Positions 22,838 to 34,600 of a stretch of DNA of 64,000 bases are shown here, in pieces. Position 1 is the first letter of the stretch. Each line of letters opens with the position of its first letter. This stretch comes from Acephala macrosclerotiorum (Eukaryota > Ascomycota > Leotiomycetes > Helotiales > Mollisiaceae). A model generated the notes under the pieces. The model made no database searches and was not told the DNA's origin. It saw only the letters and a list, made by a program, of their open reading frames with translations. The position numbers and the translations under genes were made by a program. The stretch is from assembly GCA_014904845.1 (NCBI GenBank), contig MU119209.1:449380-513379 (forward strand), read 5' to 3'.

Positions 22838-25301
22838 CTACTTCATCCTCTTATGTGTTGCCATCAGGGAACCTACTACAAGTTAGTGCAAAATCCACGA
22901 TTTGCAGAAGGCGATTGTGATTTGAGTCTTACCAATGAAAGTAGTGACCAAGCGATGTCTCACTTGGCAAATATCTTCTGGAACCAACCAGATCGTCGCA
23001 CCCATTTTTCTCGCAATACTGATGCTGAGCTTTGCGTTCATGTATGCATCGTCGTCCGTCTCGCCTGGGGTGATGAGATCATAATCAACATAGCTACTCT
23101 TCATTCCACTCAAGACGTGAAGAAGGAAGACGCCAGAGCCGATGGATTTGTCTTTGAATGAGTGAACCTTAGTTTTCCCTGGGCCAAGATCGGACATTTC
23201 GTTGGCCCATTTAACCATGGCTGCATCGGTGAGTTCGTGCTGTTTATTGGCAAGCTTGGCCAGAGTCTCGGATATATCTCTGCGCATGAGCTGCCAAACG
23301 AGACTAAGGGTCAAAGTGCGTTGCCCATCGGTGATGTCGGCTCCTTGGATACCCACAAGCGAGAAGCGTAATTGCTTGCCGAGCTCAATAGCATAATTGG
23401 TGTTCTCAACCATCTTGAATCGTGACATCTCTTTTTTTTTCCCTTCTTCTCCTTTTTCTTCTCTTTTTTTCCGTTCTTCTTCTGTTTCTTTTGGACGGTT
23501 ATTCACGTACTTATCGTTGACTGAATTTTTCACAACCTTGGCAAATGCTTGCAAAAGGATGGTACCGTCTTTTAAGTCATCGTACAAGGAGGTGACAACT
23601 GGATCAACATTGAGGCTGTTGAGCCAGAGAGTGAAGACTCTTGCTTCTCGCTCCCCTTCTGCGTCGAAATCGTCAATATCGGCCTTCTCTTCTTCCGTGA
23701 TGGGATCGAGCGCAGGCCAGTTGTTGAACAAGTTAGCAACGAATGCCAAATTCAGTTTCGGATTACCAGCTACGAGAGAGGAAGGGCTCAAGAACTTGCG
23801 ACAGCCAAGAGTATCAGCATTCTGGAGGATCTGCTCTGCTCTCTGGTGGAGGTCGCGCGTTTGTAGTGGTCTTCGATCGCAATGCTCGGGGGCAATCTGA
23901 GCGAGTAGCACGGTGTACTTCTTGCCATCCTTAACATCATTAGAGAAGTTTTCGACTCTACGCATTGTCAGCAGCGATTCCTTTATCATGATAGCCAGAC
24001 TCACCTGTCCGGCCAATTTGCGGCCTTCAGATGATAATTGAACCATCTCTTAAGGATGGTCTCAGGAGATAGTCTAAGGAATTTCTCCAAGGTCTCGTCA
24101 TCCTCCAGCAATCTGTACAATTCTGGATGGAGCTTGATATCGATCTTGCTAAACAGACCTTTCTCGATAATTTGCCAGATTAAGCCTAGAACCAGATGCT
24201 CTCGAACTTCGATAATATCTCCACTGCCAATGTTCACCACCCGGCAACCAATACCCTTCGCAGACTCAATGACAATGTTGTTGTTCTCTGTCATGTGGAA
24301 CGCGTTCAAAGTCTTGATCTTCTTTCCTGGTTTGTTCAATACACGCTCATCGATGGTATCTGGCACACTGTCGTTGATTAACTTGGCCAATACCAGACCA
24401 TCTCTGCATTCATCGAACATCTCAAAGGTATCGATAGGAAATGGCAGGCGATTTCCAATATCCGGATCACCAGCCAATACGGCATTGATGTGGCGCGTAA
24501 ATTCCGTTCTCTCATCTTCGTTAATGGTATGGGTGATGTTCGATGAAGATCCCGGGACTTGAATGCGACCACCGACACTTCCTTTCGAGGCATGTCCGCC
24601 AGTCTGCTGGGAAACGATTCCACCACCTGCTGGAAATTTCGGACCGGTTGATATGCGCTTTTGTGCTGGCGAGGAATCGCGAAGCTTAGAAATGAGCTGG
24701 AGTAGAGGTCAGCTCTGGCATTAGAGCAAAACAGAAAAACGAGTGCTAGATGAGTAAAGCAATCTCTAGCATGGAACACACATTCTGCCATTCATCTACT
24801 AGCTTTGTCCGGAAATCCTCAGGCAAGGCAGAGCTAGGGTAAGCATCGCGACCACATGGTTCTAACAGAAGAAGAGAGTGGTACAGAAAGTCCTGTTAAG
24901 GACGGAAAAAAGATTGAAAGTGCTGGAAGCTTGTTCTTCAAACTGCAGCATTTCGGCCTCTCTCCAAAAAAAAAATGAAGGCACGCTATCTCGTATGAAT
25001 TATGGGATCACTTACTCCGACATAATCGTCCAACTCAACTCTCCTTGAAGAGTCGAGATCAACCTCCTTTAGTGCCTGACGGACCACATCATACGCTTGT
25101 CTCTCACTAGCCTGAGTCGCCTTAATCGCAGTCGCCTCGTCGATATATCCTTTGTCGTCTACATCCAGCTTTCGAAACGCGTCTTGGAGGCCAAAGATCT
25201 CATCCGGCTTGAATTGAGGATACTTCCTGCCAACTTGTCAGCAGAGTCCGGATGGCATGGTTATGGCAGGAAATGTACCTCTGAAGCTTAATCACGCTCA
25301 T
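22838..25301 (-). CDS. SAC6: Fimbrin/plastin, actin-bundling protein
   Basis: Five minus-strand exons, 25301-25279, 25226-25016, 24696-24005, 23957-22933 and 22872-22838, give 661 residues (yeast Sac6 is about 640). The first exon codes only MSVIKLQ plus two bases. Residues about 8-78 form the EF-hand-like head (DVDDKGYIDEATA, EVDLDSSRRVELDDY), then come a linker and four calponin-homology domains in two tandem pairs (about 140-258, 265-385, 400-520, 535-655). CH signatures include RDGLVLAKLIN, RWFNYHL, LWLNSLNV, LKDGTILLQAF and GSGVFLLHVLSGMK. It cross-links actin filaments at endocytic patches and the hyphal tip collar. A Lys/Glu-rich insertion (about 23430-23490 on the plus strand) interrupts CH3. 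The short last exon restores the conserved ending TTFIGSLMAT. The intron between exons 2 and 3 is unusually long (319 bases); see findings. Confidence 0.93.
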
Positions 25302-25901
25302 TGTGATAGATCGTGATGCTGTGCCTTGATCGATTGATATGCGCGGGCCTCAATGCACCACTTGTCGTTGGACAATCAGGGAGAAATGCGCCGACGAGGG
25401 GTAGGTCTGGTGGGCTGAATGGTGGTCGCAAGAGCTGAAGTGCGCTGGGAATGTCCCACGAGATATGTGAGTTCGGAAAACAGAAAAGATGGTGAGTCTT
25501 TAGAGTCCCAAGAAGGTGGCCTCGAAGTTCGGATATGTTGGGACTTTGAGCAATTCTTGGTTTGGAGTTGGGAGAGGAAGGCTCCTTCCAACTTTCGCTT
25601 GACCCCGCCACGGTCGGTCTCCACGTAATTTCGTCAGGCACTGAAATTCTTCCCTCTCCGAAACACCACAAGAAAAAGCACTCAAGCCGGGTGGGACATT
25701 TGGTACGTCTGTCAAGAGGCCCGTGAAGCTTTTACGACCGCAAAGGACTCTCGCATTCGTCCCATCTATTCCGCAACCATCATTCATAGCCAGCGAGGCT
25801 CTCCTTCATCTCCACGAATAGGTAATTTCAGCCTTTTGCCTCCCGCTGACGACGGTCCTCCGCGTCAGCCTTGATTAGGCAACTGTTCAGCAACCACCCT
25901 A
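25302..25901. promoter_or_regulatory. Shared divergent promoter region, fimbrin / thioesterase
   Basis: 600 bases between two divergent start codons. A minus-strand frame at 25787-25288 crosses it, but it overlaps the fimbrin start and has no protein-like character. No specific regulatory site called. Confidence 0.55.
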
Positions 25902-26424
25902 ATGGCTTCTACCACCGAATTGGAGCATATCAAAGAAGTGTGGGATCGAATGAAGGGCAACAGTCCCATTTACGGTAAGGTCGGAGCTAAAGGTAGGTAT
26001 CGCCATTTCTGACAGCTCAAAAGATTTCTTACTCTCCGACGTTGCTTTGATATCTGCCACGAAGGGAACCGTCACCGCTCAGCTCACGCTTGGAAAGAAT
26101 CATGTCAATTCGAGAGGTACGATACATGGAGCTGTGAGTGCGGCATTGGTGGATTGGAGTGGTAGTCTTGCTATTGCGACCCATGGGTTGGAGAGGACTG
26201 GTGCCTCGATCGATATCCACGTTACATACATTGGGACTGCACAAGTGGGAGAGACAATACAAATCGAATCTGTTGCGAACAAAGTTGGGAAGTCGATAGC
26301 TTTTACCACGATACGGATATGCAAGCTTGTCGATGGACAGCCAGGTCCGATCGTAGCTACGGCTTCGCACACGAAGTATATCTCTCTGCCAGCTCCAAAG
26401 GATACTGCAGGCTTGAAGTCTTGA
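25902..26424 (+). CDS. Hotdog-fold thioesterase (4HBT/PaaI, ACOT13-like)
   Basis: Two exons, 25902-25974 and 26024-26424, with a 49-base intron (GTAAGG donor, phase 1), give 157 residues. The spliced joint reads SPIYDFLLSDVALISATKG, which is continuous with the family. The hotdog core follows: LGKNHVNSRGTIHGAVSAALVDWSGS, where the HGG/HGA-type motif on the long central helix and the following Asp mark the active site of the PaaI/ACOT13 group, then SIDIHVTYIGTAQVGETI. These enzymes split acyl-CoA thioesters, in mitochondria or cytosol. No clear targeting signal is visible and no peroxisomal SKL is present at the C-terminus (ends GLKS). The substrate cannot be told from sequence. Confidence 0.88.
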
Positions 26425-26833
26425 TCTATACAAACACGCAATCTTCTTTGCGTTTGGCATATTCTTCACTCACTGTGAATGCTGGACTCACTCGGATAGC
26501 GAAGACGAATTGTCCCCTGCCTTAGCTTTAGATACCTGCCCGTTCTTGACTATGGAGGTGCTGGTAATTGTGGCGGACTACATACACATTAGACATAGAA
26601 TAAACTTAGAAGTTTTCCATGAATCAATGTTGGAGCTCAACTAGAATTGCCAAGTTGGTTGTCCGTCCTAGTTGTGGCCATGATCTCTATCAATTTGTCC
26701 CTGACGTCTTCAGAGATTTGCAAAAATTTGCCAAAACTTTTTCGCTCTCGTCTCGCGCTTCGGAGGCATCTCCTCAACTACAACACTCCTCGCAAACATA
26801 AACATCCTCCTTATCCGAAAATAAATTCTCACA
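26425..26833. other. Intergenic
   Basis: 409 bases between two plus-strand genes; 3' UTR of the thioesterase and promoter of the RING-like gene. Nothing else seen. Confidence 0.6.
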
Positions 26834-27903
26834 ATGGCTACTTGCAGGCTATGCTCGCAGGCTTTGACGGTCGAACTGGATTCGGATTCTTTCGACGAAG
26901 CTACTTCATCCTCCGTAGGCCATGCCTCCACTGCGCCAGATGACTTGCTCTTGACTTGTGGATGTCACTTTCATTGGTATGTGCAAGTTTTTTCCGTTTT
27001 ACCTTAAGCTAGTCATATCAACTGCCTGTTGTTGCTTTACAAGTTCGACCATCAAGGTTCTGAGAGGAATTCCTCAAGCCTCTATCGGATCACGTGTAGC
27101 TTCTTGTAAGCTCTTCTTGCTTTCCAATGCAGTAAATGCTTTCTTGTCATGATGTGCCATTCTCTCTCATATCTTTGTTTCTATTTCCAAATTCCATCAT
27201 CTACTATCAAGCAAAGCTAACCCAACACAGGCAATGCCTCCTCGACGAATCTCCCCAGATAGCACTTGACCTCGCCTGTCCCGCCTGTCAAAACACCATC
27301 GTCTCCACGCGCCCCGGCCCCTCAGCAACAAACCGTCTCCTTCCCCAATCCTCGCCTCAACCCCAGATCCTATCCCGCTACCACAACGAAGGCGGCATCC
27401 AAGAGAACCTCGATATCCTCCCTCTTATCACAGAAGAAGCTTACCTAGAGGCCAATCATCCCGGCAAGAGACCAGCGAGAGCATTTATGATTATGTGTGC
27501 TGAAGGAGATGTTACTGGTATTGTTGAGCTTCTTAAGAATCTTCAAGATGAAGGGGAGGAGGAGGAGGTTGCGGAGGTGGGGAGCATGAGTCCTGGTGAG
27601 GTTGTTAGGTGGCAGGACCCGTTAGATGGTGGGAAGACGGGGTTGCATGTTGCGTTGGAGAAAGGACAGGAGGAAGCTGTTTGGTTGTTACTTTGGCTTG
27701 GATCGGGAATTGCGACTCAGACTTTCCCGCAGGAGGTGGTGCAGGCGGCGGAGACTATGGAGGCGGAGCGGAGTTTGGGTGGGGCGGGAGAAGGGGAGGA
27801 CGTGAGAGGTATCAGCGATGACGCGGAGAGGACGCCGGGAGATGTTGCGAGGAGTATGGGGAATTCTTGGGCTGGCTTGGTTGCTGCTGGTATTTTAGGT
27901 TAG
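26834..27903 (+). CDS. RING-like / ankyrin-like protein
   Basis: Two exons, 26834-26976 and 27231-27903, with a 254-base intron (GTATGT donor), give 271 residues. The N-terminus has a RING-like arrangement of eight possible metal ligands: C4, C7, C42, C44 or H45, H47, C50, C64, C67 (CRLC ... CGCHFHWQC ... CPAC). The wide spacing between the first two pairs (34 residues) is unusual. After a Pro/Ser linker, about residues 150-215 look like one or two weak ankyrin-type repeats (ARAFMIMCAEGDVTGIVELL, TGLHVALEKGQEEAVWLLL). The C-terminal part is Gly/Glu-rich. A ubiquitin-ligase role would follow if the RING is real, but this is inference. The intron falls inside the RING-like motif, at W48. Codon use in the second half shifts to G-rich third positions compared with the first. 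Confidence 0.75.
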
Positions 27904-28471
27904 TGATTCGGGCCGGAGGGATGAGAAAGTTGCCGTGTGAGCTAGGTTTGGAGCAACAATGATACCAAACGTTCCTTTCAAATTTTCAGATGACGATGGA
28001 GGCGCGATTTGAGACCAATTTGCACTTGCAGAGTCAGCATTTCCACGGTGAATCATAACCCCAGAAGTGGATCATATATTTGATATCGGGGTCGGCGCCG
28101 ACAACAAGAAATCTCCTTATCTCGGAAGCAGAGCCAAACTGCTCTGATTCGCCAATCGTTCGCAGCAGTGTCTTCGACGAAATTGCTTTAGGGTTCTATG
28201 GGATTTTGAACAGATGGGCTCGAAGCGGGAGCTACCATACCTAGTAAGGAATCAGGCAGCTTCTCCATATTTTCCTCTTGCCTACTTTTAGTTCCGCTTT
28301 GGCCAACGATCCGGGCCCAAAGAGTCACGCACTGAAATTCATATATTGGGACGAAATTTTCTTGTCGTTTTTCCTTTCCTTACCTGCGCAAGAGCGCTGG
28401 GAAAACCAAAAAGTTCTTCCTCAAGACGCAATTAAGGTCATACACTTCTTCTGCTTTGCAAACCTGGAATC
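27904..28471. other. Intergenic, CTP synthase promoter
   Basis: 568 bases upstream of CTP synthase. Short frames only. Presumed 3' UTR, promoter and 5' UTR. Confidence 0.55.
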
Positions 28472-30528
28472 ATGAAGTACGTGTTGGTATCAGGAGGTAA
28501 GCGCAACCACCGCAGCAATGAGAAAAAGGCTCATTGACTTTCGATAGGTGTGATCAGCGGTGTTGGGAAAGGCATCATCGGTACTTGTGCCCCCAGGCAA
28601 CATGTTGCGCACTTCTAACATGAAAAGCCTCCAGTACCGGCCTCCTCCTCAAGACGATGGGTCTGAAAGTGACTATGATCAAAATCGACCCCTACATGAA
28701 CGTGGATGCCGGAACTATGGCACCAACCGAGCACGGCGAAGTATTCGTCTTGGACGATGGTGGAGAGACGGATCTTGATCTGGGTAATTATGAGCGGTAC
28801 TTGAATATCACTCTTACTCGAGACAACAATATCACAACTGGAAAGATATACCAACATGTCATTGAGCGGGAGAGAAGGGGTGATTATTTGGGGAAGACGG
28901 TGCAGATTGTTCCGCATCTTACGAATGCTCTGCAAGAGTGGATTGAGAGAGTTGCGAAGGTTCCGATTGATGATACGAATGAGGAGCCGGAGGTTTGTGT
29001 CATTGAGCTGTACGTCATCTCCTTCTTGCGTTTGGAGACAATACAGCTTACAATATCCTAGCGGAGGCACATGCGGTGACATCGAGAATGCGCCTTTCAT
29101 CGAAGCTTTACGACAGCTTCAGTTCACAGTCAAGAATGGCAACTTCCTCCACATACACGTATCATATGTACCAGTCATCACCGGAGAACAGAAGACGAAA
29201 CCGACTCAGCAAGCAATTAAGGAAGTTCAGAAGCAAGGCTTGCACCCAGACCTTGTAAGATCACTTTTTGAGGAATTCTCTTTCCATGATGCAGTATTAT
29301 TGACTCCTTGCAGATTGCATGCCGCTGCAAAGAAATGCTCCTACCTGCTACCATCAACAAAGTAGCCATGTTCTGCCAAGTCGAACCCGAGCAAGTCGTC
29401 GCCGTCCACGACGTCTCTTCCGTGTACCACGTCCCCATGCTCCTCGAACAGCAAGGTCTCAAATCCTCGCTCTCAAAGATTCTCAACCTCGACCAAGTAA
29501 CCATTTCTCCCGAGAGCATCTTGAGAGGAGCAAACACATGGACATCCTGGAAATCCAGCACCATGCAAGGAGATCATCAGGAAACCGTCACGATCGCGTT
29601 AGTAGGAAAATATACCAGTTTCGAAGACTCTTACATCTCTGTCATCAAATCGCTGGAGCACTCAGCTATGGCATGTAAACGCAAGTTAAATCTTGTCATG
29701 GTAGATGCTTCTCATTTAGAAGACGACACCAAGGAAGACTCACCAGCGGAGTACGAGAAAGCTTGCGAAGTCCTCCGCACAGCCAACGGCATTCTCATTC
29801 CTGGAGGGTTTGGGGCCAGAGGAACAGAGGGAATGATTGCTGCTACGAAATGGGCTAGAGAGAACAAGAAGCCCTTCTTGGGAGTCTGTCTTGGTATGCA
29901 GATTGCGGTCATCGAGTATGCGAGGAACATCTGCAAGCTAGAGGGTGCCAGTTCTGTCGAAAGTAAGTTTCTTCTTTCAATCTTCACTGAAGCCCTGTAA
30001 GTTAACATTGTCATTTCAGTTAATCCGAACACTCCGCACCCTGTAGTGATCTTCATGCCTGAAATCGATCGCAAAACTCTAGGAGGGACGATGCGGCTCG
30101 GCATGAGACCAACACACTTCCAACCCGGCAGCGAATGGAGCAAACTCCATGCTCTCTACCAGAAATCCTCCCCTTCAACCCCTCTATCCGAAGAACTCAT
30201 AGTCAAAGAACGCCACCGCCACCGCTACGAAGTAAACCCCATCTACATCTCCCTCCTCACCTCCCACGGCCTCTCCTTCATTGGGAAAGACGATAAAGGC
30301 GAACGCATGGAAATCCTAGAACTACAAGATCATCCGTGGTTTGTGGGAGTACAGTTTCATCCTGAGTATTTGAGTCGGGTGTTGAAGCCGAGTAGGGCGT
30401 TCTTGGGTTTCGTGGCTGCTAGTGCGGGGTGTTTGGAGGGGGTTATGAGGGATTTGGATAGGCAGAGTAGGAGGGGGAGTGTAGAGGCAGAGAGTTTGGG
30501 GAAGAAAATGGGGAAGGTTGAGATTTGA
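28472..30528 (+). CDS. URA7: CTP synthase
   Basis: Six exons, 28472-28496, 28548-28580, 28628-29009, 29062-29254, 29314-29962 and 30020-30528, close to 596 residues (yeast Ura7: 579). It makes CTP from UTP, ATP and glutamine, the last step of de novo pyrimidine synthesis. The N-terminal synthetase domain has [11 protein letters not shown] (rebuilt over the first two introns), [24 protein letters not shown] and GGTCGDIE. The C-terminal class I glutamine amidotransferase has the nucleophile Cys in GVCLGMQ and the His-Glu pair in FHPEYLS. The first three coding exons are very short (25 and 33 bases, then 382), so the P-loop is split over three exons. The C-terminal tail after the amidotransferase is basic and Ser-rich, as in yeast, where it is phosphorylated. 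CTP synthases of this family can form filaments; nothing in the sequence tests that. Confidence 0.96.
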
Positions 30529-31635
30529 GTGGTTGGAGGAGGTTGCAGTGTCTTTGCGTTTAACTTGCGTCGAGCTTGTACTTGGGAGAGAAGATGGTGA
30601 GTTTGGGGTTGGAGATAATTGCGTTGATCTCGCATGCGTGCGAAATTGGAGTAGACTTTGGCAGTGATTAGAAAGTCGCTGCTCTGACTAAAGCATAGCT
30701 ACAGTCATAAAGTCTACCACACATTGCAATAATGATAATGAATAATAAATAATATCAAAACACATCCTACCTACGCACCAATCCCTAACCTTCCCAACTT
30801 CCCCGCATTCCACCTCAAGCATTTCAGGCGTCAAGTCCTCAACCTTCGAGTCCCGATCCGAACCCACAACCCCCAACACCCATGTAAAATTAAGTGGTGA
30901 GGGTGCTCTCCATCGGAGCTCTTCATTGCGACTCTTCAACAGCATCAGGAGGAACGGCTATTAGCCGGTGTGCCTATCTGCGATCTTCCAAACTAGTTGC
31001 CCTCGCCTTTACAGTTACCCTAAGTGTGTGCCATGGGATTGCCTTCTTTTTTGCCATCCAATTCTTAATTGAAAATATACCAAAAAAAAAAGTTTGTTGC
31101 AACAGAAGTTGAGTGTTTAGATTTTGGGCGGGGACGAACGTTTTTACTGGTCTCGCTCGCTTGGAAAAGGGGTGAAGTTAGACGAGGAGAGTGCAACAGA
31201 GCGGTGTTAAGATAAATGCAGCTCCTCCTTCAAACAGGACTTGGGGTGATTTAGGTTGTGTTTTGTAATTATGTATGGGGGTCTTGGAATTTGGCTTGAG
31301 TTTGAGTATGGCGATATTGAGCGAGCTTTTGCGGACACAAAATTTGGGAGTCTGGTACTAGGAGGAGACGATTCAATCACATGACGGAGATGGGGTGGGA
31401 TTGTGGGTGGTAAATGCAACGCTATGCTATTTAAAGCGACAATCTATGTGTGCTTCTCTATGGTTATTGAATGTAGCCACCCTTGAACTCGTCGTTTCGA
31501 GTCGCTGATACTCGAGACGGTGGTCGCTGAGACCATATCCCGTCCACCATTATCTTTGTTGTTTCCTCCGCAGCCGTCAGGCCGACTGCTTTCGTTAGAC
31601 ATTACATCTTCACAGAATTCTCGGGCACCCCAGGC
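30529..31635. other. Intergenic, convergent 3' ends of CTP synthase and 5-oxoprolinase
   Basis: 1.1 kb with no supported gene. A minus-strand frame at 30945-30688 (85 codons) has some protein-like composition but no start context or homology I can name. Confidence 0.55.
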
Positions 31636-34600
31636 TCAAGCTTGCAAAGCCATCTCCTCCCTACTAGCATGACTCCCACCCCTCCACGCATGCTTAGGAT
31701 CGACCTCCTTCTCCCTCACCGCCTTCTCCTCACCCACCTTCCCCCATCCCCCACCACCTGGCGTACAAACAATAATCCTCTCTCCCGCCTTCATAGCAGC
31801 CGTATTTTTGCCACCAAGATTGATTCTCCTCTCTTCAAACACCGCATCTTCAATCGGCCTTCCATTCTTCGAACCACCATTCAACATCCTGTCCGATCTC
31901 TCCGGATTCGAGATTTCGACTTTGCGAACCCAGATATTAAGTCCACATTCCGCGTCCTCGCCTCCTTCAAGACCATAGGGATGGTAGACCCGTCGTTCAG
32001 AGAGGATAGAAACCTGAACTGGGATGCGGAATTCGATGTCACGAATCACACCATCGCCACCTTTATGCTTGCCCTTCCCTCCGGACCCAGCTCTCAAGCT
32101 AAACTCTCTCAACAGCACGGGATACCGACGTTCAAAAACCTCAGCATCAGTAATCCTAGTATTTGTCATATGTGTATGAACACCGTTCGTTCCATCCCAA
32201 TCCTTCCCTGCTCCACTACCGCCAGCAATGGTCTCATAATACCCAAATCCCTTGACTTCATCTTGGCCTTCGATATTCCCGCCGAAGCCGAATGTCAGAT
32301 TGTTGCAATCTCCTTGTGAGGCGGCGCAGGCTTGGAATGCCTTCAAGATGACGTCTGTTACGCGTTGGGAGGTTAGAACATTGCCGCCTACGACAGCAGC
32401 TTTGTCGGATGGTGATAAGAATGATTTGGGTGGGATGAGGACGGTGATTGGTTTTAGGCAGCCTTGGTTTAGGGGGATATCTTGGGAGATTAGGGAGCGG
32501 AGACAGTAGATTATTGCGGAGTAGGTTACGGCTTGTGGGGCGTTGGTGTTTCCTAGATTTTTGAGTTAGTGGGATGGACGGAGGAGGGAAGAGGGTTGTT
32601 TACCGTAGACTTCTGGACCAGTGCCGTTGAAGTCGAAGACTGCTTCACCTTTCTTAGCATCGATGGTGATTTTCAGCTTGATGGGTGATCCGTCGTCCAT
32701 GTAGTCGACGGCTGAGAGGTCTTGTCCTTCGAACCGCTTGCTGACGTCTCTCAATAGGTTTCGAACGCTGAGCTCCGCGTTATTTTGTATGTTGACCATG
32801 TAGAAGTTTACGACGTCTTCGCCGTATTCCTCGATGAGAGTGGAGATGAGATTGATGCCTTTCATGTTACTTGATATTTGAGCCTTCAAGTCTGAGATGT
32901 TATCTGCGAGGCATCTGGTGCCGCTACAGCCATCATATTTCGCGGGTTCATGAAGCAGCAACTCAGTGATTCGCTCTTCGTTGAATCTTCCTGCGCTGAC
33001 TAGCTTTTCGGACTTGATGGCTGCTCCTTCTTGGAACAGTTCTCGGGAATGGGGTGGCATGCTACCAGGCAGGATACCACCAATGTCTGCGTGGTGAGCT
33101 CGGGAGGCGACGTAGAAAAGGATCTTCTCTCCCTTTTCGTCGAATGCTGGAGTGATGACTGTGATGTCCGGCAGATGAGTTCCACCGTACTCTGGGTGAT
33201 TTGATACAATGACATCACCTTTGACCAGCTTCCCACGCCATATCTCTGCTTGTCGCTTCACGCAAGTTGACATGGATCCTAAGTGAACCGGAAGATGAGG
33301 AGCATTTGCGACCAAGCCTCCTGTTGAGTCAAACAGTGCACATGAGTAGTCAAGTCGCTCCTTCACGTTTGTGCTGACGCTAGTCTTTTGAAGAGCGCGA
33401 CCCATCTGCTCTGCGATAGCCATGAATCGATGAGCGAAGATACTGAGCATGATTGGGTCGACATCTCCTGATATGTCATTTTTAGAGGCACTGTCTATAT
33501 GTTAGCGACCCTTTTCAATACATCGAGGCGGTTCCTACTCACTCATTGAGCTCTTTCTCCCCGATATTGATGACAACATGTGTCTCAATGATCAGGGCCA
33601 CCGCGCTAGGAGTAACAACGATAGTCTGTGTGCCATCTGCAAGAATCGCAGGTCCCTTGACTCGGTCACCAACTTCCAGATCCTCGAGCTTGTAGATTGG
33701 TGTATCTTGTCGTCCGCCTTCGAAGTATACCTTCGATCGCTTGTACTCCTTTTCCCCTGCCTCTACATCCTTTGGCTTGATCTCCTTTAGTTGCTGATCG
33801 ACGGTCTTACCAAGCCCCTCGAAGCTCTTGCCGATTCCGCGGACTCTGACATCGTCCACGATGATGTCCCGATCCGGTAATGTGAAACCAAATTCTTGCT
33901 GATGTTGTTTGACAAATGCCTTGCCAAATGCCCACTCATCACCTTCGAATTCCTTTTCGACATCTTCCTTTTCAGGTTTCACAATCATCAGCGCGGATTC
34001 AGTTCCGCGATACCGCATGTTAAGATATTCCTCATACACGATCGAGCCATCGTCAAAACCTTGCTCCTTCAACGCCTTTCGTGACTTCTGCTTCAATTCC
34101 TCAATCTTTCCTTTCAAAGATTCCTTAGCTTCGCTTTTATCACCCCACACTTTCGAATCCGGTTCCTGGCGTTCATCCACGACGTCCGCTAGTGCCATGC
34201 CATATGCAGAGAGCACGGACGAATAGCGGTGTACTAAAATCTGTCGGATCCCCAGACTCTCCGCAATGGCCACCGCATGCTGTCCGCCTGCACCACCAAA
34301 TGTAGCCAAGCGATGCTTCGACGTATCATGTCCCTTCGCTTCGGTCAGGGATCGAATAGGTCTTGTCATCGTCTCATTCGCTACAGTTAAAAACCCATAA
34401 GCAACCTCATCTGCGCTCATGTTCTTTCCTTCTTCTTTGTTGATCTGTTCGGCGAGTTCCTGGAGGAGTTTTTCGCTGGCGGAGACGTCGAGCCCTTCGT
34501 TTTCGTTCTTGCCGAAGATTTTGGGGAAGAAGTCGGGGAGGAGACGGCCAAGGAAGAGGTTTGCGTCTGTTACGGTGGCTGGACCGCCTTTTCGGTAGCA

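Noticed and set aside
30688..30945. 85-codon minus-strand frame after CTP synthase
   Set aside because: No motif, no splice partner, lies in convergent 3' UTR space.
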